Positions 5,826-15,977 of a stretch of DNA of 46,705 nucleotides are shown piece after piece; within the stretch, counting starts at the first letter, position 1, and each line of letters opens with the position of its first letter. The DNA lies in the IMG/VR virus record IMGVR_UViG_3300027749_000180, positions 1 to 46,705 of that record. The stretch is one strand, 5' to 3'. The notes beneath the pieces were generated by a model that saw only the letters and a list, made by a program, of their open reading frames with translations, had not been told where the DNA came from and did not search any database. The position numbers and the translations under genes were made by a program. This DNA is from a virus.

Positions 5826-8657
5826 ATGGCGGACATTGAATTGTTACGTTGTGTAGTCCCCGCCACTGATGGCTGGTATTGCACAATAGGATTGCTGGAC
5901 GGTAGACCACCGATTCAGGCATTTCATAAAACACTAGAAGAAGTACAAGAAGAAGCAGATCGCCTTGTGGGTTTGGGGCGTAACGCATATTTCAGTTGCG
6001 GCAAATTTAAAACAGACGAGAGTCGTGATGCAATCAATTGCGACATGATGCAATCGTTTTTTCTGGATATTGATTGTGGGCCGACGAAGGCCACACCCGA
6101 TAAATACGGGCGCATCAAAGGGTACATTGACCAAGACACCGGGTTTATGGCGTTGAGGGATTTGTGCAAAGGGCTTAAGCTGCCAAGGCCCACGATTGTG
6201 GATTCCGGTCGTGGCTGGCATGCGTACTGGCCGTTGACAGAACCAGTAGAGCGCGAGAAGTGGTTGCCTATTGCAACTACGTTTAAGGCCAGATGTCTTG
6301 AACTAAACATCATCATTGACCCTGATGTACCAGCCGATGCCGCCCGTGTTTTGCGTATCCCCGGCACGTTAAATTTCAAAGACGATCCAGCCAATGAAGT
6401 GGTTGTGTTGCACACAATGGAGCCGATGTTGTTTGACGACTTCGCGTCTTTGATGGGTCCGATCGTTCATGTCAAGCCAGCGTATGCACCCAAGCAATTG
6501 GATGACTTTACTCGCTCGTTGTTGGGTAACCGTCAGTCGCGGTTCCGTACGATCTTTGATAAGACCATGCACGGGTCGGGCTGTGAGCAGTTGAAGTATT
6601 TGATGGAGAATCAAGCAGATATTGAGGAACCGCTGTGGCGGGCGGGGCTGTCTATTGCCAAGCATTGTGTGGACGGTGAGAAAGCCATTCACATTATCTC
6701 CAAGCAACACCCGCAGTACTCTGCTGATGCCACGGAGCGCAAGGCGTTCTCTATCAAAGGCCCGTACACCTGCGATACGTTCAATGACTTTCGTTCCGGT
6801 GTGTGCCCGAGTTGCCCGTACTGGAAACAGATTAAATCCCCGATTGTTCTTGGCCATGAGATTGCTAAGGCCGAAGAAAACACTGTTGTTGAGATGTCCG
6901 GTAAAGACGGCGCGGCTTCTGAATTTGTCATGCCCGTTATCCCGTCACGGTATTTCCGTGGCAAGAACGGCGGTATCTACGCCTACGTCAAGAAAGGTGA
7001 GGAAGACTCTGAGTCAGAGGACGGTGATGACAGCAAAGTTGTTTGCGTATACGAGTACGATTTGTTTGTCATTAAACGGATGTTTGACCTTGGCCACGGC
7101 GAGACCGTACTCTTGCGTCTGACACTGCCCCGTGATGGCGTAAAAGAATTTACTGTTTCTACGGAAGACCTGCTGAGCAAAGAAGAGTTCCGCAAGCAGG
7201 TTTCGTTTCAAGGTATCTTGGCCAAACAGAATCAGATGGCAAACATTCTAAACTATGTTATTGATTGCGCCAAAGAATTGCAAGTTGCACAAGAGGTAGA
7301 AATGATGAGACTCCAATTTGGATGGGCAGATGATGATTCAAAATTTATTCTTGGTTCGCGGGAGATCGGCCCGAGTTATGTTAAGTACAGCCCGCCCTCA
7401 CGGGCTACGAGAGAAATAGCGGCGGCGCTGCGCCCCGTGGGTGATCTGGAGGAATGGAAAAAGGTCATCAACGTCTACAACATGCCGGGCTTTGAGCCGC
7501 ATGCCTTTGCAGTGTTTACGGCCTTTGGTGCACCGCTCATCAAGTTCATGGGTATTAAGGGCGGCGTTATCAACCTTGTAAACAACCGCTCGGGTACTGG
7601 CAAGTCAACAATCTTGCAAGTGATGAACAGCGTATGGGGTCACCCCGATGAGTTGATGCTCCAGTGGCGGGATACATTGAACGTGAAGCTGCACCGCATG
7701 GCTGTGATGTGCAACCTCCCGTTGGGCATTGATGAAGTGACAAAAATGAGCGGCGATGACTTTTCTGATCTTGCCTACAGCGCCACGCAAGGTGCGCCGC
7801 GCCGCCGTATGAAGTCATCTACCAACGAGGAGCGCGAGTCGCAGGGCTACTGGGCTACGATGATGGTGTGTACATCTAACTCCAGCATGACTGACAAGTT
7901 GGAAGCATTGAAGGCCACTTCTGAGGGTGAGCTTATGCGGTTGATGCAGTACAAGATTGAGCCGACTAATAATCTGGACAAGCGGGAAGCCAAGCAGATA
8001 TTTGGCAAGCTGCAATCTAACTACGGCTTAGCGGGCGGTATTTACGCCCAGTACCTCACGCAGAATCTGGAGGAGATTGTTGACCAAGCGTTGAAGACCC
8101 AAGCCATCTTCGACAGCCGCGCAAAGATTGATACGCGGGAGCGGTTCTGGTCGGGCATGGCGGCGGCAAATCTGACCGCTGGGTTAGTGGCTCAGAAGCT
8201 GGGCCTGCACAACATTGACGTATCACGGGTGTTTGACTGGGCGGTCAAAGAAGTGCAGATCATGCAGGGCAACACCCAGTTGCATATGGAGGACTACAGC
8301 GCCGTGATTGGTGAGTTTTTACTGAAGTACAACCCGAACATTCTGGTCATTAACAAGCACAGTTCATCAAAGTCAGGTATTGCCGCTACACCTATTGTCA
8401 GCCCACGTGCTTCAATCATGGTGCGCTACGAGCCAGATACACGGCGTATATACATTATCCGCACTGCCTTGCGTTTGTTTTGCGTGGACAAACAGATCAC
8501 ATTTAATGATCTGCTTGATAGCCTAAGCCGCGATGGTTCCTATCTCTCAACCGTGCGTGTTCGCCTTGATGTTGGCACTGACACTCATGCGCCGCCTGTG
8601 GAGGCTCTGGAGTTTGATTCCGATATGCTTGGGGTAAGCCCGCCCAATGCAAATTGA
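5826..8657 (+). CDS. Primase-helicase fusion (AEP-like primase with DUF927-type helicase), 943 aa
   Basis: The N-terminal third has hallmarks of an archaeo-eukaryotic-type primase: LDIDCG with two metal-binding aspartates (D81, D83), DSGRGWHAYWPL (126-137) with the conserved histidine, and RVLRIPGTLNFKD (174-186). A cysteine cluster (C316, C327, C330; FRSGVCPSCPYW) follows. The C-terminal half carries a Walker A motif NNRSGTGKST (586-595) and a Walker B-like LGIDE (D636, E637), in a context like the DUF927 superfamily 3 helicases. The enzyme would prime and unwind at the phage replication fork. No DNA polymerase gene is visible in the window. The start is preceded by AGGA. Confidence 0.85.
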   Translation: MADIELLRCVVPATDGWYCTIGLLDGRPPIQAFHKTLEEVQEEADRLVGLGRNAYFSCGKFKTDESRDAINCDMMQSFFLDIDCGPTKATPDKYGRIKGYIDQDTGFMALRDLCKGLKLPRPTIVDSGRGWHAYWPLTEPVEREKWLPIATTFKARCLELNIIIDPDVPADAARVLRIPGTLNFKDDPANEVVVLHTMEPMLFDDFASLMGPIVHVKPAYAPKQLDDFTRSLLGNRQSRFRTIFDKTMHGSGCEQLKYLMENQADIEEPLWRAGLSIAKHCVDGEKAIHIISKQHPQYSADATERKAFSIKGPYTCDTFNDFRSGVCPSCPYWKQIKSPIVLGHEIAKAEENTVVEMSGKDGAASEFVMPVIPSRYFRGKNGGIYAYVKKGEEDSESEDGDDSKVVCVYEYDLFVIKRMFDLGHGETVLLRLTLPRDGVKEFTVSTEDLLSKEEFRKQVSFQGILAKQNQMANILNYVIDCAKELQVAQEVEMMRLQFGWADDDSKFILGSREIGPSYVKYSPPSRATREIAAALRPVGDLEEWKKVINVYNMPGFEPHAFAVFTAFGAPLIKFMGIKGGVINLVNNRSGTGKSTILQVMNSVWGHPDELMLQWRDTLNVKLHRMAVMCNLPLGIDEVTKMSGDDFSDLAYSATQGAPRRRMKSSTNEERESQGYWATMMVCTSNSSMTDKLEALKATSEGELMRLMQYKIEPTNNLDKREAKQIFGKLQSNYGLAGGIYAQYLTQNLEEIVDQALKTQAIFDSRAKIDTRERFWSGMAAANLTAGLVAQKLGLHNIDVSRVFDWAVKEVQIMQGNTQLHMEDYSAVIGEFLLKYNPNILVINKHSSSKSGIAATPIVSPRASIMVRYEPDTRRIYIIRTALRLFCVDKQITFNDLLDSLSRDGSYLSTVRVRLDVGTDTHAPPVEALEFDSDMLGVSPPNAN

Positions 8658-8847
8658 CGGGATCAGTTACGAATTGGATTGGCAAGAGTTCACCATTGGT
8701 AGCTCCTTTTTTATTGCATGCGTTGGCGTCACAACAGCAAAAGAAAGAATAGAGCGCAAGATGGCAAGGTTGGGTTTTGCCGTCATTGTAAAAGTAGTTG
8801 TGGAAGACGGCATTAGGGGCTTGCGTGTCTGGCGCAAAAAGAAGTAA
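8647..8847 (+). CDS. Small basic protein of unknown function, 66 aa
   Basis: The gene overlaps the end of the primase-helicase by 11 bases in another frame, so translation is probably coupled. The product has a beta-like start (MQIDGISYELDWQEF), a hydrophobic stretch with one cysteine (SSFFIACVGVTTA) and a basic end (LRVWRKKK). No family is recognised. It is the last gene of the rightward arm and is followed at once by a hairpin and a terminator. Confidence 0.6.
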   Translation: MQIDGISYELDWQEFTIGSSFFIACVGVTTAKERIERKMARLGFAVIVKVVVEDGIRGLRVWRKKK

Positions 8848-8850
8848 ACT

Positions 8851-8874
8851 GGAGGCGCAACGCAGTTGCACTCC
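8851..8874. other. Imperfect hairpin after the early operon
   Basis: GGAG and GCAAC (8851-8861) pair with GTTGC and CTCC (8865-8874) around a three-base loop, with a small internal bulge. It begins four bases after the last + strand stop codon. It lacks a U-run and lies upstream of the true terminator, so it may protect the RNA end or pause polymerase. Confidence 0.45.
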
Positions 8875-8890
8875 TTGTTGTTGGGACTTT

Positions 8891-8923
8891 AACCCCGCTA
8901 GGGTAACTTAGCGGGGTTTTTTT
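8891..8923 (+). terminator. Intrinsic terminator between the two arms
   Basis: A ten-base perfect stem pairs AACCCCGCTA (8891-8900) with TAGCGGGGTT (8909-8918) around an eight-base loop and is followed by a run of T. This ends + strand transcription. The minus-strand gene stops at 8922-8924, so the same stem lies directly behind it and may also stop the late transcript, although the T-run in that direction is poor. Confidence 0.88.
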
Positions 8924-11900
8924 ACGAGTTGTCGTCCAACACACCGCGCAAACGTTTGTCGATGTACAGGCCGTGTTCTGTTTGCGCTGATTTAGTCATA
9001 CGCTCTTTAATTGACGTGGTCAAACTCTTTGCAGGTATCCACACGCTAGGGTGTTTGGTATTAAACTTTTCAATGCGCTCGTAGGCTTTCTCCAAAGTAT
9101 CTGAGTCGTTTGCCATAAAAGCAATCCCATACAAGTTCAGCAGGTTCTGGCGTTCCTTTAAGACTGCTTGCTCTTGCCCTTTAACCGTAATGTTTCTGAA
9201 TTGAATTTCAGCTACATCAGCGGGCCGCAAACCAATAGATTGCATCAGCAAAGCAAACGAACCCACATCTTCAACCAGCGAATCACCACGCAAAGTGTTT
9301 ACGCCTTCGTTGGCATAGCGGGCGGCGACCAGTGGGTTTTTGATAAACGCGGGTGAGATTTTTTCAATGGCCCGGTCAGCGTGCCCGGTGTTCCAAAGGT
9401 TGTAGGCATCGGTTGCGTTGATAGCCAAACCGACTGTCGGGCCTAGCAAACTAACAAGCTGTTCTTGCAAGGCACTGGATGCGTCTAAGTTTTTACGGGA
9501 ATCTTGAAACCACATGTCGTCGAGCTTGGTACGACTGGCTAAATCCACGCCCGCCATATTGCCCACGCCGCGTGTGAGTAGCGTACCAGCGTTCTTGCCA
9601 AACGTATTCGCAGCCCACTCCATAAATTCCAATTCAAAGTCAAACGGCTTTTCGTCGTCATCGTCTTTCAGACCGTTAACCACCGCGTTCATAATCATTG
9701 CAACGGTAGAAAAACCCCATAACCCAGTTACACCGGAGAATATTCCCGCCATACCCATCGTCCCGACAAACCGCGCCCGTGCTTCACGGCGGTCTTCAAC
9801 AGTCATACCTTTTGACATGTTAATAAAGTTGTGAGCCAAGAAAAATGTCATCTGCTGCGGGAATTGTTTAAATTGCAACACCACCCGAGCAACTGGGTTC
9901 TGCATATAACGCGGTTTGTTTGCAGACGAGTAGTCGAACATTGAGCGTTGTGTGGAGTCCTTTGCAATCTCAATTGCTTCGTTGAACGCAACAGTCTGGT
10001 CTTTGTAGTCTTTGCGCTGTGCCATAGCCGCACGGAACGCAGACATTGCCATCACCTCACGGTTAAATCGCTCAGCGTTATGGAACAACGAAGACATCAA
10101 CTCCATTGCGCGATTACGCACACCACCGTAGCTATCTGTGGGTGCAGCGGCCAAACCAGATTGGTCGTACGCAGCAGTAATATCAATTACACCGTCAGCT
10201 ACAAACCGATCGTAAGCGGCTTTGTCTACATCGTTCAACTCACCGGAACGGCTAAGCGATGGGAAGTCTACGCGGTTATCACGAATACGTTTGCCCCGTT
10301 CAACATCAAAGCCCGTAGCCATTACCTGCCCCGCCGCTTGCCTCATTTGTCCTAGCGCGTCAAGTGTTGCTTGGGTGTAAGACAGTTTAGGGTTTGCGCG
10401 AACGTTTTGTCCAACCAACGTAGGCAAGCCAATAATCATGCCGCCCAGCACGTTAACGATTGCCGAAGCGGGCGCGGTCAAATACCAAACAAACCCGATG
10501 TTGGACAGGAGCGAAGGTATTGTGCCCACATCTGTTGGGTTGAGCATCAACTTTAAACGCCGTTCCATTTCGGTAACATAGTCGCTCAGCTCTGTGTTCT
10601 CACGAGTTAACTTGGGAGTTGGTTGTTTACCGGCTTCAGTCCGATCTTTAAGTTGCATACGCGCAGCTTGGATAGCTGCAAACAAATCTGGCGCGTGTTC
10701 AAACCGGGCCATTTGATAAGCCATGTGGAATGACGACGATGCAAAGTTACGGAGCGCATCTTCCGAATAGCCCGCCACATTGTTGCGGTGCATAAATTGG
10801 CTGCGAAAACTATGCTCTGGTTGGTTAGACAGGAAGTTCTGGTAGATGCTATCTTTGAGTAATTGTTTCTGTTCAGCAACATTACCGTTGGTTACGGTAG
10901 AGTCGTCGATCGCTTTGAAGGTGGCTTTCAAAAACTCGGATTGCTTGGCGTGCAAGTCCATCTGTTGTTTGTACTCGGAGCCGTACTGAACTTCCATATC
11001 GGGGTCAAGCTTTAAACGCTCGGCCATGTGCATATCCCGCTGACCTTCGGACTCAAACATGTAGTATTCACGCGCCGAACCTTTGCCGACTTGATACCAG
11101 AAACGCCCGTGGCGCATCAATGGGAAGTACGGCCCCTTGCGTTTGTTCTTTTCAAACTCATCGCGGATATGCGTGGCAGTCCCTTCAGACACGCCAAGCT
11201 CATCTTGCATAAATTTAATGCGGTCTTCCATGACCGCTTTGTACTCTTCATATCGTTTGTCGTAAAAGTCACGGGCTTTTGCATAAATTGCTTTGGCAGA
11301 ACTATCAAGCCCGCGCCATTCTTTCATCAATTCAGGATGAGCTTGTTGTTGGCTTAAAGTGGCGCTATCAGGATGCACTTCTGCAATTGTGGCGGCGTGC
11401 ATAACACGGGCCAGACGACGGGACATATCCGGGTTGGAAGACTGCATGCGTTCCCACAACTTAAGAACATCGCTGGACTCTTTCAGAATACTGTTTTTGC
11501 GGGAGAGAAATGCTTCTGTTGTGGCGATGAACCGGCCAACTTGTGGAATACGTTTGCGCACCAAATCATCAATCTGGCGTAGCGTGAGCGCACCCAACAA
11601 CGCTGGGCGTATGTTGGCTTTGGCACTGCTGTACGCAATTGGGAATGTTCCCTTTACGTCGTTCCAATTCTTTGATTGAAATAGTTTTTGAATGGCTGTT
11701 TTTGAGTTGGCCAAGCCGGGCGGTAAAGGTCTAGTAAGAGCGGGCGCGGCGGCTGACATAGCCTTTGGCCCGGTAGTCTCGGTTGCAACATCAAATGAAA
11801 TAGGGCCGCTCATCATGATGTCGGTGGCGTTCATCACCTCAACCATTGCGTTACTCTCTGTTTCGGACGTAGCGCCAAACAACTTTTTGACAGCGGTTGT

Positions 11901-14900
11901 GAACTCGTTCCAAATAGATATTGGCGCAGCCTTGTAGCGGATAGCGCGAAGTAACGCCTGCAACTCAGGGTTAGTCATTGCCTCAGAGACAAACTCGTGC
12001 AGGTCTTGGATGTTGCTAATGTTTATCCCGTCACGCGACAGGATACCTTTTGAGTAGTTGTATATCTCGTTCAAGCGGTTATAAGCGTCGAGCCGCGCAC
12101 CTTGCAAAGACTTGGGGTTGTCAATCAAGCGTGATGTGGCAGCGTGCAAGACTTCGTGCAAGAACAAGTGATTGGTCAGGTAACCCTGACGCATCGTAAT
12201 CTTGTTAGTGCTTGGGTCGTACTTACCCAGCCAGCCGTATTCTTTGTTCAACAGCGCAACAGTCTCGTTAAGAATTTGCCGCTGCGAAAGATTTTCAATA
12301 TTGTCTTCCAACTTAGCAATGGCTTCTTTTAAATCAAACAGATTGTTAGACTTCAGCCCTTTGAGGATTGCACCCTGTTTGTCTTTAGGGAACCCTGTTG
12401 CCACCATATCGGCCAGCGCACTTAGTTGTGCGTCAAGGGTATCCTTTACAGCGGGGTTGTTTGACAACGACACCATCTCGTTTTGGCCGATGATGTCGGT
12501 CTTGGCGTCAACGTCCGACTCTAACAAACGTTTTGCAAGCGCGGAGTAGTATGCGTTCTTGGGCGCAGCAGCCAGAATTTTAAGCGCACCCTTGGTGTCG
12601 CCCTTGTCAAGCAAGCGCATGATGTCTGGATGTTGCAACTCCGTGAGCTTCTGCACGGTCGATAAGTTCTTACCAACTCGTTGCTCTTCTGTAAGCTGTT
12701 TAACAGGCGGCGCTTTTGGAATTTTTACACCTGTGGTCTTTTCAACCTTCTGGCGTTGCTCTTCAGCGTACTTGTCTAAAGACGCTTGGTACTTGGTAAT
12801 GGCCGCATCAAACTTTTCTTCTTCTCGCAAATTGTTGCGATAGTCCTCAGTCATGTTGTTGAGCACATCAACAGTATCTTGGTTTAAATTCTGCTCAATC
12901 CATTCTTTAAACTGGACAGCATACTTGCCGCCTTCGTTTACGTAGATTGCATTGGCCCGGCCAACACCGGCTTCGTGCATTGCAATGTCGTATGCCAGCG
13001 CAGACAGCACATCCCCAAAGTTCTTGCGGTTGGGGTTTGTGATGTAGCTACGTGCAGCGGCCATGCCTTCGGTGACGCTACCCCGTGCATCAATCGCGCT
13101 CTTTAAAAAGTTCCAAGCCGAACGCAACTTGTTGTCAGCAATCACGTACCGTTTGGATTCGTTACTTGTCATTGGCCTGCGGGCTTTGCCTTCGGGCGAT
13201 GGCGCACGCTCAACTGTTTTGCGTGTAACGGTTGTGGCTTCGCTTACATACGGCAGCTTGCCAAACGGAATCTTTACACCGCCAGCTTCTGGGGCATTGT
13301 TTGTTTGAAACTCTTTTAACTCGTCGTTAAACTGCTCCATTCCACGACGAGTTGTGAGGTCTGGGAGTCCCGCATTCTCAAGAATACGGCTCTGTGAGCG
13401 ATTGCCGGGGTTGCGCAAATCTCCAATCAACTGCGACAGCGCAGCTTGCCCGCCCACACGGCGGGCTAAGTACTTAAGCGCCTTCTGCATACCGGGCGTT
13501 GTTGTTTCGCCGGGCTTAGCAATGTCGTACTCAACCAACAAATCACGACCCGTTTGTTTCAGGGCGTTGTGCTTTGTCTTTTCGCTAGGTGTGTTTGCAG
13601 CAGGTTTGATTGCGTCAAAAAACGCGCCGATCGTGCCCGCTTCTTCAGTATTAGCAATGTGCTCAATATCTTCTTTGGGGGCTTCTTGCTTTTCGTTAAC
13701 CCTGTCCCGCAAAGCCTGACGTTCGGCCTCAAGCGCGGCTTGCTCGTCGGTCATTGCGGATTCGTCTACTGGCTCGTACATAACTTCATCAAAGTATGTA
13801 TCAAGCTCATTTGGCTCGGTGCGTTTGACAGGTTGTTTAGGCGCTTGCTTTTCTGCAACGGGCGTAGTCAGCAAACTTGGCTGCACTGGCGGCGTTATCT
13901 TTGGCGCTTCAACTTTTTCTTTTTTCTGACGCGCTTCAATTTCTGCAGACAACTCCCTCGCCCGTTCGTTGGCCAATTCCTTTTCGGTCTTGGCAAACAC
14001 ATCCTCCATGCTCTCGGCGGGCGGGCCTTCTTCCAGCGGCTTGTTAAACAAGCTACCCTGCATTGCTTTGGGCTGGCCCCTAAGACGTTCTACTTCTGCA
14101 ATCGACGCATCAATTGCGGCCATCTGGCTCTGGACAAATTTAGCAGATACGGCTTCAGGGTTCTTAGCTGCTTCGGGCCGTGACATCTTAAACATCTCGG
14201 CGCGGTTGATGGCCCAAGCTGCGTCGTGTTCGCCTTTTGCAGCGGCGTCTAATACTTTCTGGCGGCGGTCTTCAAGCAACTGTACTGCCGCATCGTGATC
14301 CCCGCCCGCCCGTGCAAGGGCAAGAGTTGCGCCGTTGACAGCGGTCTTATTGCCAAACAAGTTGCCTTGCATGGCGTTGGGCTGGCCGATAGTAGTTCCT
14401 ACACCACGAAGTATTTCCGTAGCGTCAAACGTAGGATTTTTTAACGTCTCGTAATGTGCTGATATTTTTTTATAGTCGTCCTTGGCTCGAACGTTTTCAA
14501 CAAGCCCCGGATCGCCCGTGTACTTAACAATTTCTTTGGCGTTAGCATCCACAAGAGAATTGAGGTCTGCGGATAACCGCTTCATCATTTGTATTTGCCC
14601 CGGTGTTGGACGGGGCTCGTTCTGCAACTTTGCTAGTTCGCTACGAATGTTCTCGTAGTTTTCTTTAAAGTCAGTCAGTGCACCGGGTTGGCTTGTCGTT
14701 CTATTGACAATGCCTGCAACATTCTGTCCAGTAGAAACCACTCCATCTGCCCCAGCCCCTCCAGCTCCTGCGGCGGTGAGTCCTGTATCGGGCTTGCCAG
14801 CCACGCTAGTCCCAACTCCACCTGTTGGAGTGATAGGTTGTTCAACATTGGGTTCTCCTTCAAGGTCTTTTTTGATCCAGTCCGGTAAGGTTTCGGTTTC

Positions 14901-15977
14901 TGGCACGGGCGGAGCTTCTGGGGCTGCTTTACGTTTGCCAGCAAGTGCGCCGGTTATGCCGCCCATACCACCCGCACCGACCGTGGCCAAACCAGCGGTC
15001 TCGCCAACGCCTTCCAGCAAGCTGCGGTCCATGCCAGCTTGGCGGGCTGCAACGTTCTGTGCAATTTTACCGCCTACTTCCTCGATGTTCTCACCGGGGA
15101 TTTCTTTGATAGCGCCAGTCAAGCCACCAACGATGCGACCAGCGCCCGTACGTTCGCCAGCCAATGCGCGTTCCATCGCGCCCGCGCCGGGGAGGTATTT
15201 GTTGGCAAACAAAGACAGAGCATAGCCCGTTGCGCCAGCGGCACGGGCAAGGTTAATAGTCTCAGCAGCGGCTTCTTCCGAAGACATTTTCTTTTCTTCG
15301 GTAAGGTATTTGTAGACCTCATCGTATGTACCAGCGCCAATGTCTGCACCTTGCTGCACCGCACCAGTTTGAATAGCGGCGTTTGCGCCTGACTTGATAG
15401 CGGCTTTTTGCGCAACCTTTTCAGCGGCTTCTTTGGAGATGTTACGGGCAGCGGCTTTGGCCAGTACGTTGCCAGACGTAATCGCGGCAGTGCCCCCACC
15501 TGTGATAAGGGCGGGGATTAGTTGGGGTGCTTGCTCTGCAAGGAACGAGAAGAACAGCGCGGGGTCAGAAACAGTTTGGCCAACGGCGGTCTTGAACGCC
15601 TGCCACTGTCCTGTTTTTTCTGCTTCCTTGATAGCTTGAGAGCGGCGCTCTTCGCGTTCTTGCAACCCGACAGACTTCATTTCGTTGCCATATTTTTCAA
15701 TGGCCTCACCCATACCTAGCGTACCGGTCTTTGAGAAGTCGCCCGTGGCCAATCCATAAAGTTGACCGGGAAGCTGCACAAGAGAGCCAACACCGGAAAC
15801 CACGCCCGCGCCAATATCTTTGGCGGCTTCACCAAAAGTACGTTCGGTTGGGGCGGGTGCAGGCGCGGCTTTCTGGCTACCCATGTGGGTTGAGTAAGCC
15901 CACTGCCACGCTGTATTCTCATCTGGCGCATCGACTTCGTATTTTGCGCCCTGAACGTCTACAGCAAACTTAGCCAT
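8922..15977 (-). CDS. Giant ejection-type internal virion protein, 2351 aa
   Basis: This is the largest gene, more than 7 kb, and the last of the late arm. The N-terminus (VDVQGAKYEVDAPDENTAW) resembles a short module found at the start of many phage tail or injection proteins. Ala/Gly hydrophobic segments follow, then long Glu/Lys/Ala-rich coiled stretches. A zinc-protease-like HEVLH lies at residues 1274-1278 in LFLHEVLHAATSRL. Towards the C-terminus WYLTAPASAIVNVLGG and PVARVVLQFKQFPQQM recall the PLxRFG region of large polyvalent phage proteins. Such proteins are packed in the virion and enter the host with DNA, like T7 gp16 in role. Its position after three other ejection-type genes supports this. 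A glycosidase domain was not seen. Confidence 0.8.
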   Translation of the reverse strand: MAKFAVDVQGAKYEVDAPDENTAWQWAYSTHMGSQKAAPAPAPTERTFGEAAKDIGAGVVSGVGSLVQLPGQLYGLATGDFSKTGTLGMGEAIEKYGNEMKSVGLQEREERRSQAIKEAEKTGQWQAFKTAVGQTVSDPALFFSFLAEQAPQLIPALITGGGTAAITSGNVLAKAAARNISKEAAEKVAQKAAIKSGANAAIQTGAVQQGADIGAGTYDEVYKYLTEEKKMSSEEAAAETINLARAAGATGYALSLFANKYLPGAGAMERALAGERTGAGRIVGGLTGAIKEIPGENIEEVGGKIAQNVAARQAGMDRSLLEGVGETAGLATVGAGGMGGITGALAGKRKAAPEAPPVPETETLPDWIKKDLEGEPNVEQPITPTGGVGTSVAGKPDTGLTAAGAGGAGADGVVSTGQNVAGIVNRTTSQPGALTDFKENYENIRSELAKLQNEPRPTPGQIQMMKRLSADLNSLVDANAKEIVKYTGDPGLVENVRAKDDYKKISAHYETLKNPTFDATEILRGVGTTIGQPNAMQGNLFGNKTAVNGATLALARAGGDHDAAVQLLEDRRQKVLDAAAKGEHDAAWAINRAEMFKMSRPEAAKNPEAVSAKFVQSQMAAIDASIAEVERLRGQPKAMQGSLFNKPLEEGPPAESMEDVFAKTEKELANERARELSAEIEARQKKEKVEAPKITPPVQPSLLTTPVAEKQAPKQPVKRTEPNELDTYFDEVMYEPVDESAMTDEQAALEAERQALRDRVNEKQEAPKEDIEHIANTEEAGTIGAFFDAIKPAANTPSEKTKHNALKQTGRDLLVEYDIAKPGETTTPGMQKALKYLARRVGGQAALSQLIGDLRNPGNRSQSRILENAGLPDLTTRRGMEQFNDELKEFQTNNAPEAGGVKIPFGKLPYVSEATTVTRKTVERAPSPEGKARRPMTSNESKRYVIADNKLRSAWNFLKSAIDARGSVTEGMAAARSYITNPNRKNFGDVLSALAYDIAMHEAGVGRANAIYVNEGGKYAVQFKEWIEQNLNQDTVDVLNNMTEDYRNNLREEEKFDAAITKYQASLDKYAEEQRQKVEKTTGVKIPKAPPVKQLTEEQRVGKNLSTVQKLTELQHPDIMRLLDKGDTKGALKILAAAPKNAYYSALAKRLLESDVDAKTDIIGQNEMVSLSNNPAVKDTLDAQLSALADMVATGFPKDKQGAILKGLKSNNLFDLKEAIAKLEDNIENLSQRQILNETVALLNKEYGWLGKYDPSTNKITMRQGYLTNHLFLHEVLHAATSRLIDNPKSLQGARLDAYNRLNEIYNYSKGILSRDGINISNIQDLHEFVSEAMTNPELQALLRAIRYKAAPISIWNEFTTAVKKLFGATSETESNAMVEVMNATDIMMSGPISFDVATETTGPKAMSAAAPALTRPLPPGLANSKTAIQKLFQSKNWNDVKGTFPIAYSSAKANIRPALLGALTLRQIDDLVRKRIPQVGRFIATTEAFLSRKNSILKESSDVLKLWERMQSSNPDMSRRLARVMHAATIAEVHPDSATLSQQQAHPELMKEWRGLDSSAKAIYAKARDFYDKRYEEYKAVMEDRIKFMQDELGVSEGTATHIRDEFEKNKRKGPYFPLMRHGRFWYQVGKGSAREYYMFESEGQRDMHMAERLKLDPDMEVQYGSEYKQQMDLHAKQSEFLKATFKAIDDSTVTNGNVAEQKQLLKDSIYQNFLSNQPEHSFRSQFMHRNNVAGYSEDALRNFASSSFHMAYQMARFEHAPDLFAAIQAARMQLKDRTEAGKQPTPKLTRENTELSDYVTEMERRLKLMLNPTDVGTIPSLLSNIGFVWYLTAPASAIVNVLGGMIIGLPTLVGQNVRANPKLSYTQATLDALGQMRQAAGQVMATGFDVERGKRIRDNRVDFPSLSRSGELNDVDKAAYDRFVADGVIDITAAYDQSGLAAAPTDSYGGVRNRAMELMSSLFHNAERFNREVMAMSAFRAAMAQRKDYKDQTVAFNEAIEIAKDSTQRSMFDYSSANKPRYMQNPVARVVLQFKQFPQQMTFFLAHNFINMSKGMTVEDRREARARFVGTMGMAGIFSGVTGLWGFSTVAMIMNAVVNGLKDDDDEKPFDFELEFMEWAANTFGKNAGTLLTRGVGNMAGVDLASRTKLDDMWFQDSRKNLDASSALQEQLVSLLGPTVGLAINATDAYNLWNTGHADRAIEKISPAFIKNPLVAARYANEGVNTLRGDSLVEDVGSFALLMQSIGLRPADVAEIQFRNITVKGQEQAVLKERQNLLNLYGIAFMANDSDTLEKAYERIEKFNTKHPSVWIPAKSLTTSIKERMTKSAQTEHGLYIDKRLRGVLDDNS

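Noticed and set aside
6622-7122. + strand frame of 166 codons inside the primase-helicase gene
   Set aside because: It is a shifted reading of a well-supported gene, with no ribosome site and an Arg/Ser/Pro-rich product.
13554-14183. + strand open frame of 209 codons
   Set aside because: It is antisense to the giant ejection-type gene. The Phe/Leu/Arg-rich translation is typical of the complement of a Lys/Glu-rich coding region.
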